DNA of 64,000 bases. Origin: Linyphia triangularis. Taxonomy: Eukaryota; Arthropoda; Arachnida; Araneae; Linyphiidae. Shown here one piece after another: positions 1-11,000 of the stretch (positions are counted from its first letter, which is position 1; each line of letters starts with the position of its first letter). The notes beneath the pieces were generated by a model, which was not told the DNA's origin, did no database searches, and was given only the letters and a program-made list of their open reading frames with translations. The stretch is from positions 11,806,593 through 11,870,592 of the forward strand of contig OZ021723.1 of assembly GCA_963978545.1 (NCBI GenBank). The letters are read 5' to 3'. The position numbers were made by a program, and so were the translations under genes.

Positions 1-820
1 GAAAGAAATTCCTCATAAATATGAACTAATTTAACTCGTTTTTTTAGAAATGTGGGAATTGTCCATTGCGAATTTGATGGCTTAAATGTTTATTTAAATA
101 TAAATTTTTAGATTAAAAGTTTGAAAAAAAAATAGTCTTTGTTTTAAATTAAGAATAAAAGTTATTTAAAAAAAAATGTGTTCATAACAATCTGATTTTG
201 AATGATATGGAAACATACTAACAACTATTCTCTAAAGAACATAACTATAATTTTACACATATCGGACCACATATAATGAAGTTATGGCCGTTGGAGTAAA
301 GTCATACACAACACCAAAAAGTAATTCTTCTGAAAACTCATTTTAAAGTTTACTACACTAACTAATGTGGTACTAAATAAATATATGATTTGAACACATC
401 GATAAACAACTGGATAGACTGCTCCATAGTCAATGCAATGAGAAAAACTAGCCGGGGATTGCGAAGCTGGTGGGAAGATTAACCAATCACAGTTCACTTT
501 TATAGTTCGATGAGAATGCGAAAAACCTTGTAAAGTGTTAGAGTAGATATTTTTTTGCACATTATTACTAATTAAGGTCTACTATTGACATTTCTGCTGT
601 GTACAACCCAAAATTTTACTTTCAATCCTCGGCAATCCGTATTTTTTATCCCACCAATTGCATCTGGCAACGGCTTCATTTTCCCACCGTTAAGCAGTCT
701 ATCCAGTTGTTTATCTATATCGATGTTTGAACATACTCTTTTATTTGGAATTTAATAAAAATGCGAACATGCCCTTTAGGTATTAGTGTTTTCTTCTCAT
801 CTGAATATAACTGTTTGTAG

Positions 821-953
821 GTCGTCAAACCTTTTCGGGTTTCGTCCCTTACTGCATGAGCAAGCACGCCGTCACATCCTTTTGCGACGGTCTTCGCCTT
901 GAAATGAAGAAATTCGGAGTAAAAGTCATCACAGTGGAGCCCTTTTCTTACCA
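821..953 (+). CDS. Penultimate exon of plus-strand SDR gene (active-site Tyr/Lys)
   Basis: This 133-nt exon lies between acceptor ttgtag (815-820) and donor gtgagta (954-960), entering with 2 nt of a split codon and leaving with 2 nt. It encodes a stretch ending EPFSYQ and contains YCMSK, the Tyr-x-x-x-Lys pair of SDR catalysis. An LTR-like element begins at 962, only 8 bp into the following intron. Confidence 0.9.
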
Positions 954-3900
954 GTGAGTATTGTTGCACAAATTGTCTGTATATAGTGTAAATAGTGACG
1001 TATTATTTTAAAATTCTATTGTAATTTATTTTTATCCTATTTTATTTAGTAATTAATAGCGATTATACAAGTTAGAAAAAGGTGGCAACACCTAAAGTAA
1101 TCGAGAAGTTTCGAGATATTTCTTTTCTATGAATTGGCTGTAAATTTCGAGAATGTCTCACGCGCTTGTATATAAAAGACTGGAGAACGGGAAAGTTTTC
1201 AGATTGACTTCGGATTTCGTTGAAAGCTGATCGCTTTGTTTACCTATTGGAGTGAGCTTGTATAATCGCTGAATTCGAAGTTATTTTTGCTGAAGCTTGA
1301 GAGTAATTAAACTGTTGCCTGTGAATAAATTTTGTGAGTTTCCTGAAGAGAGAATAAATATTTTTATACCGTGAAAACTGTACCATCATTGCCTCAGCGG
1401 AAAAATTCGTAACAGTATATAGTGTAAAGAGTGACGTGTTATTTTAAAATTCTATTGTAATTTATTTTATCTTATTTTATTTATTAATAGCGATTATACA
1501 AGTTAGAGAAAGGTGGCAACACCTAAAGCAATCGAGAAATTTCGAGATATTTCTTTTTAGATGAAATGGCTGGAAATTTCTGGAATGTTCTCTCGCGCCA
1601 TGTATAAATAAGACTGGAGATCGGGAAAGTTTTCAGATTGACTTCGGACTTCGATGAAAACTGACCGCTTTGTTTACTGGAAAGAGCTTGTATAATCGCT
1701 GTATTCGAAGTTGTTTTTGTTGAAGCTTGTGTTAAAGCTTGAGAGTGCTTACATTGTTGCCTTTGAATAAATTTTGTGAGTTTTCTGAAGAGAGAATAAA
1801 TATTTTTATACCGTAAAAACTGTGCCATCATTGCCTCAGTGGAAAAATTCATAACAGTATTATACCCAATGTCTGAGGTTATAAAACGTTTGGAAATCGG
1901 GACATAATTTTTAGATCAATCATTCACGTTCCTCTAACTACCTTGTTCGTTGAGCCGACCAAACGGTATAGTGGTTAGCATGCTAGCTTCTAGACCGCGA
2001 GGTTGCGGGTTCGAGTCCCGTGTTAGGCATGGGTGTTTGTAAATGTATGTTGGCTTGTCTAATGACGAATGTTTCGGCGCATTATAGCCCTCGTGTTGCT
2101 GACGGCGCCAGATAATCTGAATACAACCAACCAACCTTGTTCGTTGAGGTTCTTTTTAAATCTTTTATATTAGCTTCGATTTTGTGTGTGGGTGGTTGAT
2201 TGGCTGTGTATGTCGATGTCGGGCAAACCTGCGGAGGCCTAATTAACCCCCTTGCAGTCATCCAATCGGGCTGAAACTTAGAAAATTGAATCGATGTCGA
2301 TGATAGTGCATTCTTTTCAAATTCTAGGGGCTATCACTAAAAGGTTGCTTTTTACGGAATACTTATAAATCAACTTGCCTGATTCAATTGTGCTGAAATG
2401 GCTTTGAACAGATCACTGAAGAAACTCTTTCCTGTTGCCAAAACGGTTTTAAAAAAAAAAATTGCTTTAATAAGAATAAATAAAAGATATTTGAATGTGA
2501 ATGAATAAATTCGCATGCATCTTTAATGAATGAATTTTGAAAAGTAGTTTACCGCATATTTTACTGATGGGAGATGTTTTTAATATTTAAAATTAGTTGC
2601 AAACACACGCTGACAACAGAACTGGTGTTTTATTAATGGATATAAAATTATCAATGCGTATAAAGGATTTATATTAAAAACTTTCTTTTTTATGGGTTAT
2701 ATTTTTGATAAATAAATAAAAAATTAGCGTCTGGGAACTCATGTAAAAGAAATAAGCATGACATACTTATCTTAAGATTGGTTGGTTGTTGGTTGTTTTC
2801 AGATTATCTGGCGCCGTCTGCAACACGAGGGCTATAATGCGCCGAAACATTCATCATTAGACAAGCCAACATACATTTACAAACACCCATGCCTAACACT
2901 GGACTCGAACCCGCAACCTCGCGGTCTAGAATCTAGAACGCCGACCAAACGGTATAGTGGTTAGCGTGCTAGCTTCTAGACCGCGAGGTTGCGGGTTCGA
3001 GTCCCGTGTAAGGCATGGGTGTTTGTAAATAAATGTATGTTGGCTTGTCTAATGACGAATGTTTCGGCGCATTATAGCCCTCGTGTTGCTGACGGCGCCA
3101 GATAATCTGAAAACAACCAACCAACTAGAATCTAGCACGCTCGTAAGATTGGCATGTCATGTTATGGAAGAAAAAACGAAATGTGCTGACTAACAAATAA
3201 AAGCCGACACTTGGAAGACTTAAAATTTTATTACTGCTTTTTTGATAGTTTCTTTGCGCCATGCATTTTAAATAAGTATTCCTTAAAATCCTTGAATCTT
3301 TCTGGTGAGAACTCGTTCGTCTGACAACGTCGGCAAGATCAGCCCTATTGTCTACCTTATCTCCATTGTGACGAAAATGCAACGTCTAATTTCATTTCTA
3401 GCCATTGTGATGAAAATAAGTAGTGTCCCGTTTCCATACGTAAGCTTCTCATTGATGTATAGATACAGATCATAATAGTTGTATCTTTACTATAACCTCC
3501 TTCGAAAACAACTTAAGGGCCATCCTTAAATTACCTTATGCACAGCTTATTGCATTGGAACTGTCTCGCTACATCATTGTGTAAATTAGAGCTCATATTA
3601 ATAAATTACAACTCTGCATTTGGATACCAATTTTAATATAATATAGGAGCGTGGAACTTCGCGCAAGTTTCAAGTATACTCTAAAACTAGTCACTGCGTT
3701 TAAGTTCGACGTGATTTGATGTTATTTACCGTTTTTGTTTTTCATATTTTCACTAATATATAAAAAAAATTACTAGTTCGGAGATATTTTTGGCGATACT
3801 TATTTAATTACTACATTAGCAAAAATACCCTTATCAAAATAACGAAATTTGCGGTATGAATATGCTTTATGATAATTATTACGTAATCCTTACCGGGGAA

Positions 3901-5969
3901 AAACAGAAGAGTGATAATTGTTGATGAGCAATGCTCTAGGGAAGAGAAACTTGTTAAACTTTTTTTCGCCTTTATCGGATTTTTACAGTAATTTCTGAGC
4001 TGGGGATGTTTATAGCACCTTAAAAGCACTTTCACAGCGATTTCGAACAAAGTCGTTGTAGCCGTTTTTTGGCAATTGCTGAAAAACATAATTTTTTTTG
4101 AATGGCCGCTATCTTATGTGTATATGGGCAATTTTGACGAAAACCTGAATGGAAAGTCCCATGGTCACCACTAAGCAATATACAAAATTTGAACATGGTA
4201 GGTGAATTCCTTCGGAGTTTGGCCACAAGTTGACTCAGACACTTATTACTTTCAGTTACCCATATATATATATATAGGATAATGAAAGTATAGCATTGAT
4301 TTAAAAAAAAAAAATGTTTTTTTTTTTTTTTTTTGCATTTTTTCACGTTTTGGAGCGTTTTGATTTCAAAAAAGTGATCTAGAGAAAATGTATGTGTGTC
4401 TGTGGTCAGTATAACTCCCGAAAAAATTGATCTGCGATGTTCAAATTTGGTATTCGGGTTGCTGGTGGCCGTAGGACCTACCATTAAGGTTTTCGTCGTA
4501 ATCGCTCATGCGCATAAGATAGCTGCCATTGAAAAAATCGTGTTTTTCAATTATTGCTAAAAAACGGCTCTAACGATTTTGATCAAAATCGCTGTGCTGA
4601 TGTCTCTTAAGGTATTCTAAACATCCCCACCTCCGAAATTCCCGTAAAAGTCCTTTAATGGCGTAAAAAGTTGAAAAACGAATGCCTTCTACACAGTCCT
4701 CTGCTTGAACATAGCTCATAAACGACCGTTTTTTCTCCTTCCTTCAATTTCTCTTATAATAAAGGATAATATAAGGAAGATCGAAATCGCCAAAATCACC
4801 ACTTTAACTTTTTTTTTTTAAAAAGACCGATACGAGAATTATCACAAAAATATCGCCAAACTGGCCATTTATTCTAAATGAAGGATGAAAATATACAAAC
4901 GACACAAATCCACGCCAGTATTATCGTGCAATTGAAAATTGTGCGATGTTCCACACCCCTAGTTTTTAGACGAATGATTGAAATATAAAAATGATAAATG
5001 ACACAAATCCACATCAGTAATATAGTGTAATTGAAAGTTGTGCGATGTTCCACACCCCTAGTTTTTGTAAGTGGTAACCCACTTTTTTTTTTAATGAACC
5101 CACCTTTAATTTTTAATTAAGAAAAGACTGCAGACGATATTTATTCCTTCGCGAAAAATACTTCCATCTTTTAAAAGCAAGCCAAGTTGGGGATAAATAT
5201 TACGTCACTGATGACGTAACATTTATTGCCAACTTGGCTGACTTTTAAAAAGTTAAAAGATCTTGGCGTCAAGAAAGACAAATCGTCTGCAACCTTCTAA
5301 ATTGAAAATTAAAAGAGTGGTGGGCTTACCAAACAAAAAAAGGATGTTCATTTTTTGGCAAGCTAAGACATGTATTTGGTAATCGGATTTAGTTTAGCTC
5401 ATTCAAAGTCAGGTTTTGAATATTTTCGGCCATTTTTGCTGCATAAAAACTGTGGATTCATGATCTACTAATATTTCTCTAGTCTGTAAAAAATTCAGAA
5501 TGATGTTCGATTATGTACCTGAACTTGCAGTCGCTCCTCAGTGTAAAATGTGTGTTTGTATGCCATGCACTTGACTATCTCCCCATTCCTTCTAAACCAC
5601 AGGACCGGCATGACAGAAATGACCACAGTCCTCCAGAGCATCCAGTCCACCTACCTCAAGTCCGCCTCCGATCCAGCCACCTACGACGACGAGTACGTGT
5701 CCGCCTTCTCCGAGAGCGTGAAGCGCTTCAATTTGGCCACCGCCATTCCAGACACGGGTCGCGTGCTGGACTCGCTCGTGGAGGCGGTCTGCGCCACGAG
5801 TCCCCACTACTCGTACGTGGCCGGAGACGGGTACTCTCTGCTCAACCTGTGGCTGTCGAGGAGGGCGCCGAAGACGATCGTGGACGAGTTCGTGAGGAGG
5901 TTCGTCACTTTCGATTGCGACGTGGAACGGTATTTGGAGGAGAAGGCTGCGAGGAAAAAGGAGGAGTAG
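821..5969 (+). CDS. SDR-family dehydrogenase, 3' part of gene (last two exons)
   Basis: The joined exons 821-953 and 5603-5969 encode the C-terminal ~165 residues of a classical short-chain dehydrogenase/reductase; earlier exons lie left of the window. Exon 821-953 carries the active-site motif YCMSK and the following strand VKVITVEPF. The second exon begins TGMT and ends KKEE before TAG at 5967-5969. The family (SDR9C-like: retinol, 17-beta-hydroxysteroid and 3-hydroxybutyrate dehydrogenases) oxidises or reduces small alcohols and ketones with NAD(P); the substrate cannot be told from sequence. A convergent paralogue on the minus strand (7652-26252) has the same exon length and phase here. 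The intron (954-5602) starts gtgagt and ends ccacag. GC-rich codon use in the last exon contrasts with the AT-rich surroundings. I am confident of family and splice sites, less so of the biochemical role. Confidence 0.88.
962..1856 (+). mobile_element. LTR-like dimer element, TSD gtat
   Basis: Two head-to-tail copies (962-1414 and about 1416-1856) of a ~440-bp unit begin TGTTGCACAA and end CGTAACA/CATAACA, a TG...CA terminus as in LTRs. Each unit has a TATA-like box (tgtatataaaagac near 1167), AATAAA signals near 1324 and 1351, and no internal coding region. The second unit lacks the first ~18 nt of the first. The 4-bp TSD gtat flanks the dimer at 958-961 and 1857-1860. The same dimer lies inverted at 46382-47477. 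It may be two LTRs of a TRIM-like element that has lost its interior; a true retrotransposon parent is not visible. Confidence 0.7.
1955..2133 (+). mobile_element. tRNA-derived SINE, copy 1
   Basis: The tRNA-like head has an A box resembling tRNA-Glu (ggtatagtggttagca) and B box ggttcgagtcc. The body ends gataatctgaatacaacc. The 15-bp TSD accttgttcgttgag is at 1940-1954 and 2134-2148. Confidence 0.9.
2149..2772. other. Intronic AT-rich DNA, nothing recognised
   Basis: This part of the plus-strand SDR intron has poly-A runs and no coding, RNA or repeat structure that I recognise. Confidence 0.5.
2782..3143 (-). mobile_element. tRNA-derived SINE, copy 2 (antisense), interrupted by copy 3
   Basis: An antisense SINE occupies 2782-2940 plus 3125-3143 and its tRNA-like head is truncated. 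Its outer TSD taagattgg is at 2773-2781 and 3144-3152. A second SINE sits inside it. Confidence 0.8.
2941..3124 (+). mobile_element. tRNA-derived SINE, copy 3, nested in copy 2
   Basis: A full-length sense SINE is flanked by a 15-bp TSD, ctagaatctagaacg (2926-2940) and ctagaatctagcacg (3125-3139), with one mismatch. The target is SINE copy 2, so this insertion is younger. Confidence 0.88.
3960..4690. repeat. Imperfect ~0.7-kb palindrome (foldback-like)
   Basis: Sequence at 3960-4200 recurs inverted at 4430-4690; examples are ggggatgttta against taaacatcccc and the shared block around gttttcgtc. The centre has a TATA tract and poly-A/T. This fits a diverged foldback or MITE; ends and TSD were not resolved. 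Confidence 0.55.
4886..5067. repeat. Two tandem ~99-bp units
   Basis: The block from gacacaaatccac to gatgttccacacccctag occurs at 4900-4962 and again at 5000-5061, with a period of about 99 bp. The second unit abuts the foldback copy that starts near 5068. Confidence 0.7.
5068..5541. mobile_element. Truncated copy of foldback element (see 8041-8693)
   Basis: The right arm and centre match the foldback at 8041-8693, sharing taatttttaattaagaa, attacgtcactgatgac, ttcagaatgatgttcga and the terminal gcagtcgc motif. The left arm is shortened. It ends about 60 bp upstream of the last exon of the plus-strand SDR gene. Confidence 0.7.
5603..5969 (+). CDS. Last exon of plus-strand SDR gene
   Basis: Acceptor ccacag ends at 5602. 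The single first base completes the Gln codon begun in the previous exon, and the frame runs 121 codons to TAG. This is the substrate-binding and C-terminal region, variable in the family. The antisense open frames over this exon are shadows of its GC-rich codons. Confidence 0.88.
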
Positions 5970-6184
5970 AAGTCTGGGATGTTGCGTACATGTACTGTAC
6001 ATTTATCGTTTGCTCTCTTGAAGTATATGTACATTTTGTGTCACTTGTATTTATGTGAGTATCTGAATTCAGTGATAGTTGTTTTGGCACCTTGAGGGTA
6101 GCCATGTGTATGAAAAACAATGATTCTCTTTTAAGTTTAAATTGTTGTTTTTGTATCCATAGTAAAATATTACAGAAGTAAATA

Positions 6185-6722
6185 CAGTTGAATCCCTTTC
6201 ACGCGAAATTCCGTTTAACGTGAAGTATAATGTACGATGAAGCTTAAACTTAATGTTAATTATGTTAATTTATTCGCTTATTACGAAATTACACGTAATG
6301 AAAACTCGCTTAAGACGAAAAAAAATTGCTCTTTAAACAACTTTTTTTTTTCTCGATGAAACCTTACAACGTTTCATTTATGCAGCAGGATAATGGTCTC
6401 ATGCGCTTTAAATAATTTAGAAGAGAGATAAATTTATTTTAAATGTTTTATTAAAAATATAAAGCAAAAATCAACAGCAGACTTCTTTAAATAATAAGTT
6501 ACTGTAATAAATACATTTTTTTTTGTTTTGTTCCCAATGTATATTCCTAAACTATTGTATTAAATATAAGCTTTTCAATGTAAGTGTTCTAAAAAATGGC
6601 AGCACTAAATACACATATAACTAGTAGTTTAAATCTGCATTAATTAGATGAAAAAGTTTTTAGACGGTTAATGCGAAAAATTTCGGCGGCTCTATCGACT
6701 TCGCGTTAACAAGGTTTGACTG
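6185..6722. mobile_element. pogo/Tigger-like MITE, TA target site
   Basis: Terminal repeats CAGTTGAATCCC and CAGTCAAACC (reverse strand at the right end) are flanked by TA at 6183-6184 and 6723-6724. No transposase is present. It lies just 3' of the plus-strand SDR stop codon, probably at or beyond the 3' UTR; AATAAA motifs follow near 6724, 6886 and 6906. Confidence 0.65.
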
Positions 6723-7035
6723 TAATAAACATGTTCCTAATGATTGACGAATCTGTTCTACGTGTGGAATACATCTCTTTTATTTAAAGTTGAAAGAAAA
6801 TTTCTGTTGGTGTGTGAAAATTAAAGAATTAAATTTAATGTATATGATTAGATAAATTCATTAATGTTCCTGTTTCGTGTTGTTTAATAAAAAGAAATGT
6901 GTATATTTGTAAATAAATAAACAAAATTCTTAAATACTTGATTGTTTCAAGTTTGATTGAATGGCATATGGTGCTAATAATCCAAATTCGCTAACAATAC
7001 TTCTACTAATATGAAATCAGAGTATGATAATAGCT

Positions 7036-7276
7036 ATACTAAACTCCAACTTAACTTGACATCACTAGACAATAGATCTTCACGTGTTCATAGGCAATTA
7101 ATCCATTTTAGAGGAGTGAAGACATAATTATCGCCAAACCTTATAGCCTTTTGTTCTCTACATGGTTGTGGTTTGGCGAACATTATGCTTTCACGCCGCC
7201 AAAATGGATTAAATACCTATGAGCACTGTGACGATCTACCTTCTAGTGATGTTAAGTTGAAGTTTAGTATATTTTA
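7036..7276. mobile_element. Palindromic MITE, copy 1 of the TACTAAAC family
   Basis: The element reads tactaaactccaactt at the left and aagttgaagtttagta at the right, with long imperfect inverted arms sharing the atggattaa/ttaatccat core. It is related to 9269-9509 and lies between the two convergent SDR genes. Confidence 0.75.
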
Positions 7277-7651
7277 GGAACTTCGGGTTGAATTTTGTTA
7301 TGGAAGCTTATCTCCGCGAAACCTTTTATTTGTCATATGATCTGTAGCATTTGTAGATTTATCTGAAATGTCGACCTTACACAAACTTACGAACACAGTC
7401 TTTGTTTAAGATTCTTTCAAATAGCAGAATTTAAAGGGCATTCAAATTTTAATATCCCGATGACGTACATTTTACACCAAGTGGAGTTTCCCAACATGGA
7501 AATTATGGACTGATATTCTTTAGCCCATGATTTTACCATGTCCATTTCATTTGACTTTGTGATTTACTCTAACTTCTTAACTCGCCATTGCATACTTCGA
7601 CACTTAATAACCAGATTAACCAAGTTGATATTCTGAAGTCAAATTGCTGAA

Positions 7652-8000
7652 TCAAGATTCCCTTATGACGTGAGAGTCAAGTTTGCAGTCCCGCTCCAAT
7701 TGGAGCCTCAGGTAGGTTTCTTCGAGTACTTTGGGTAGCGACTGCAGAACCTTGATCCCTATTTTGTCTGGCAGGTAGGCTGGAAAGTAGGTGGATAGCG
7801 GGTCTTTGGCGGTGATGGCGTCCACGAAGCATTCGATGACTTGGTCCACCCGCGCGCTGGATCGACTTAGCAGCCTGCGGGAGGACTTCTTGAAGTTCTC
7901 CAGGTAGCCGTCACCGTAGTCACTACGGGTGGAGGCGTCTGCCTGACGCCATGTCCGCTCTATTGTCTCGTCTGCGGACTCTGATCGAGTCAGTGGGGTT
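7652..8000 (-). CDS. SDR gene exon 5 (C-terminus, stop)
   Basis: Acceptor gttccag precedes 8000. The frame continues from the Lys codon split across the intron through 115 further codons to TGA (7654-7652). It encodes the C-terminal substrate-loop region, ending HVIRES. A foldback element begins 40 bp upstream, at 8041. Confidence 0.9.
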
Positions 8001-11000
8001 CTGGAACAGTACTCAACTATAATGTTGCTGTATATAGACTGAGAGGCGACTGCAATTTTTGGACCTCGTCGAACATCATTCTGAATTTTTTTTATAGAAA
8101 TTGGAGAAAAATGAGTAGATTACGATTCCGCTGGTCTGCCGTGGCAAAAATGGCCGAAACTGGTCAAAAATCGACTTTTAATAAGTTGAACTAAATCCAA
8201 TTGCCAAATGCGCCATAACTTGCCAAATAATGAGCATTTTTTTTTTATTTGGTAACCCTCACTCTTTAATTTTTAATTAAGAAGGATGCAGACGATTCCG
8301 ATACCTGGCGACGGCTTTCTTGCATCTTTTAAAAATGAGCCAAGTTGGCAATAAACATTACGTCACTGATGACATAACTGATGTCGCCAATTTGGCTTAC
8401 TTTTAAAAGATACAAGTTTTCCGAGCCAGAGATCGGAAATCATTTGCGCTTTTTCTCATTGAAAATCAAAATGCAGTGGGTTGCCAGACGAAAAAGTTTG
8501 TTATCTTTTTGGCAAGTTATGGCATATTTGGCAATCGGGTTTTAATTCAACTCATTCTAAGTTGATTTTTGATCAGTTTCGGCCATTTTTGCCACGGCAG
8601 ACCAGTGAATTTATAATCTACTCACTTTTCTCCAATTTCTATAAAAAATTCAGAATGATGTTCGATGGGGTCCAAAAATTGCAGTCGCCTCTCGGACTAA
8701 TAGTAATATATATAGTACTGCTATATAGTACCATATACAGTGGTAGAAGTGGGAGAGAAAAAGTCATTGGGTGCTGAAAGATTAGTGACAAGTTCATCCC
8801 CGCATCCCCCCCCCCCCCCCCACTACGATAAATTTTATAATTTCGTATCTTATAATAAAAATATTAAATAGCTAGGAAATAATTCCTAACGCTAACATTG
8901 ATCAAGGGTCCAAAATTTATTGTTATTTTAATGAATATTCTGCGATTTAGCTTTTTTTACTTGGAAGTAAGAGATAAAGCTAAGTAATAATTCCACATTA
9001 TATACATAACTGTTTATTTAGATTCAAATAGTCTTCTAAATGTATATACTTTCGTGAAATTAAAGTAATAGAGAACTCTAAAATGTCCTTTTTTTTATAG
9101 CTTGTCTTACAAGGAGACCTTACGGTCTCGGAAATTCAGATCGGGATGAAATTTGGCAGATTGATAGTATACCTTAATGGTGTATCCACACTGTAAAGTA
9201 ATAAAGCGCACTAGCCAGAAGATTCCGAGAAAATAGGCTTTAAAGTGTTATGCGTAGCTTACATACTATACTAAACTTCAACTTAACTAGACATCACTTA
9301 GACGGTAGATCGTCACAGTGCTCATAGGTATTTAATCCATTTTGGCGGCGTGAAAGCATAATGTTCGCCAAACCACAACCCTGTACAGAACAAAAGACTA
9401 TAAGGTTTGGCGAGAATTATGTCTTCACTCCGCCAAAATGGATTAAATACCTATGAGCACTGTCACGATCTATCTTCTAAGTGATGTCTAGTTAAGTTGA
9501 AGTTTAGTATAGTAGAGATTTTTGATCCGCAACTCCCCGGTGGCTAAGTGGTCAGCGTGATGGATTCCAGTACGGGCGATCCGGGTTCGATACCTCGTGA
9601 GGGTATTTTTTTTTTTTTCAATTTATAAAATTACTGTTACAGTTAATTGAAATTTGAATTAAAGATAATACTTTATTTTTAAATACGTAATGTATTTTTA
9701 ATGAGATAATTTTTAATTTTTATTTTTTCAATTTATAAAGTGACTGTTCCAGCTAATTGAAATTTAAATGAAAGATAATACTTTATTTTTAAATGCGTAA
9801 TGTATTTTTAATGAAGGTACATTAAAACTCTATTTACTATTTTGACAAACAAGCGATTATAAATTTTTAGATATTATAAAATGTAGAGAAGTAAATAATT
9901 TTCCCAAAAAACATGAAGAACCAGTTTCTATATGGAAGAGTAAGAATGTTGTCCTATTGTACTCAAGCAGGTAGTCAGAAATTTTCAAAACCCTAACGGC
10001 ACTTTGCCACGTCTATTAAGAATCTACTAAAGCGTATGCAAAATTGCGCGTATCTGGTTGAAAATAATAGAGAAATTAATACCCGTGAAGACTGCATAAA
10101 AATACAATCAATAGTCCATCATCAATTTTTAATAAAATGATCCGGTATGCCTGGTATGCTTCCAAGTTTTCTGACGAAATATATATTTTCATGAATGTTA
10201 ATGAAGTATGTTTTCCAACGAATCTTTTACAAAAAGGTTGTTCCTGTAAACAATCTTCCTTTATAAATTGTGCAAGATGTCAAAACAGTTTTTGTTTTCC
10301 ATGTTTTTATGATAAGTGTCATTCTGGTGTATGTATATAAATAAATAATTGACAAATAAAAACTATATGTCAAAATCCATAGATAAATTAAGTCCTACCC
10401 TAATTTTGTTGCCGTGGTAATTAGAATTTTAATTTATATCTATTTAATTTATCTCTATTTTCTCTATTAAAAATACATTAGGTATTTAAAAATAAAGTAT
10501 TATCTTTAATTCAAATTTAAATTAGCTGTAACAGTCACTTTATAAATTGAAGAAAGAAAAAATTCCCTCACGAGGTATCGAACCCGGATCGCCCGTACGG
10601 GAACCCATCACGCTGACCACTTAGCCACCGGGGAGCTGCGGATCAAAAATCTCTACTAGTATCTAAGCTACGCATAACACTTTAAAGCCTATTTTCTCGG
10701 AATCTTCTGGCTAGTGCGCTTTATTACTTTACAGTGTGGATACCCTTAAGGTATACTATCAATCTGCCAAATTTCATCCCGATCTGAATTTCCGAGACCG
10801 TAAGGGCTCCTTGTTAATGTGAAACAAAAATAGAAATTGAACTTAAAAGAAAGTTCCTCCAAAGTTAAAAAAGTGTAACAGTATTTGTTAATAAAAATAC
10901 TTGCATCTTTTTATAAAATAGTATAATACATTTTTATACTAGTATGATATATATGCCATAAATAGTTTTTTTTTTTTTTTAACATTTGAAATCTTTAAAT

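Larger units (their letters stand above)
9108..10815. repeat. 1.7-kb palindromic composite with tRNA-like modules in both arms
   Basis: Arms at 9108-9700 and about 10440-10815 are inverted copies (outer motif aaggag.ccttacggtctcgg; inner block aagataatactttattttta). Both arms carry a tRNA-like segment. A MITE (9269-9509) is present only in the left arm. The centre holds a small cysteine-rich frame at 10137-10340. Confidence 0.75.

Noticed and set aside
1955..2030. SINE heads as functional tRNA genes
   Set aside because: A and B boxes are present but acceptor-stem pairing is poor and all are followed by the SINE body with TSDs.
1934..2134. Recurring small protein with CLTRDSNPQPRGLEAS
   Set aside because: It is a translated SINE, seen at every SINE copy; not a gene.
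4032..4484. 150-codon minus-strand frame
   Set aside because: It crosses a palindrome, a TATA tract and poly-A/T runs, and has no domain.
5592..6002. 136-codon antisense frame over the last SDR exon
   Set aside because: It is a shadow of GC-rich sense codons; the sense strand has splice sites and paralogue homology.
9533..10635. Pair of genuine inverted tRNA genes
   Set aside because: Both lie within a transposon-like palindrome and lack convincing acceptor stems.
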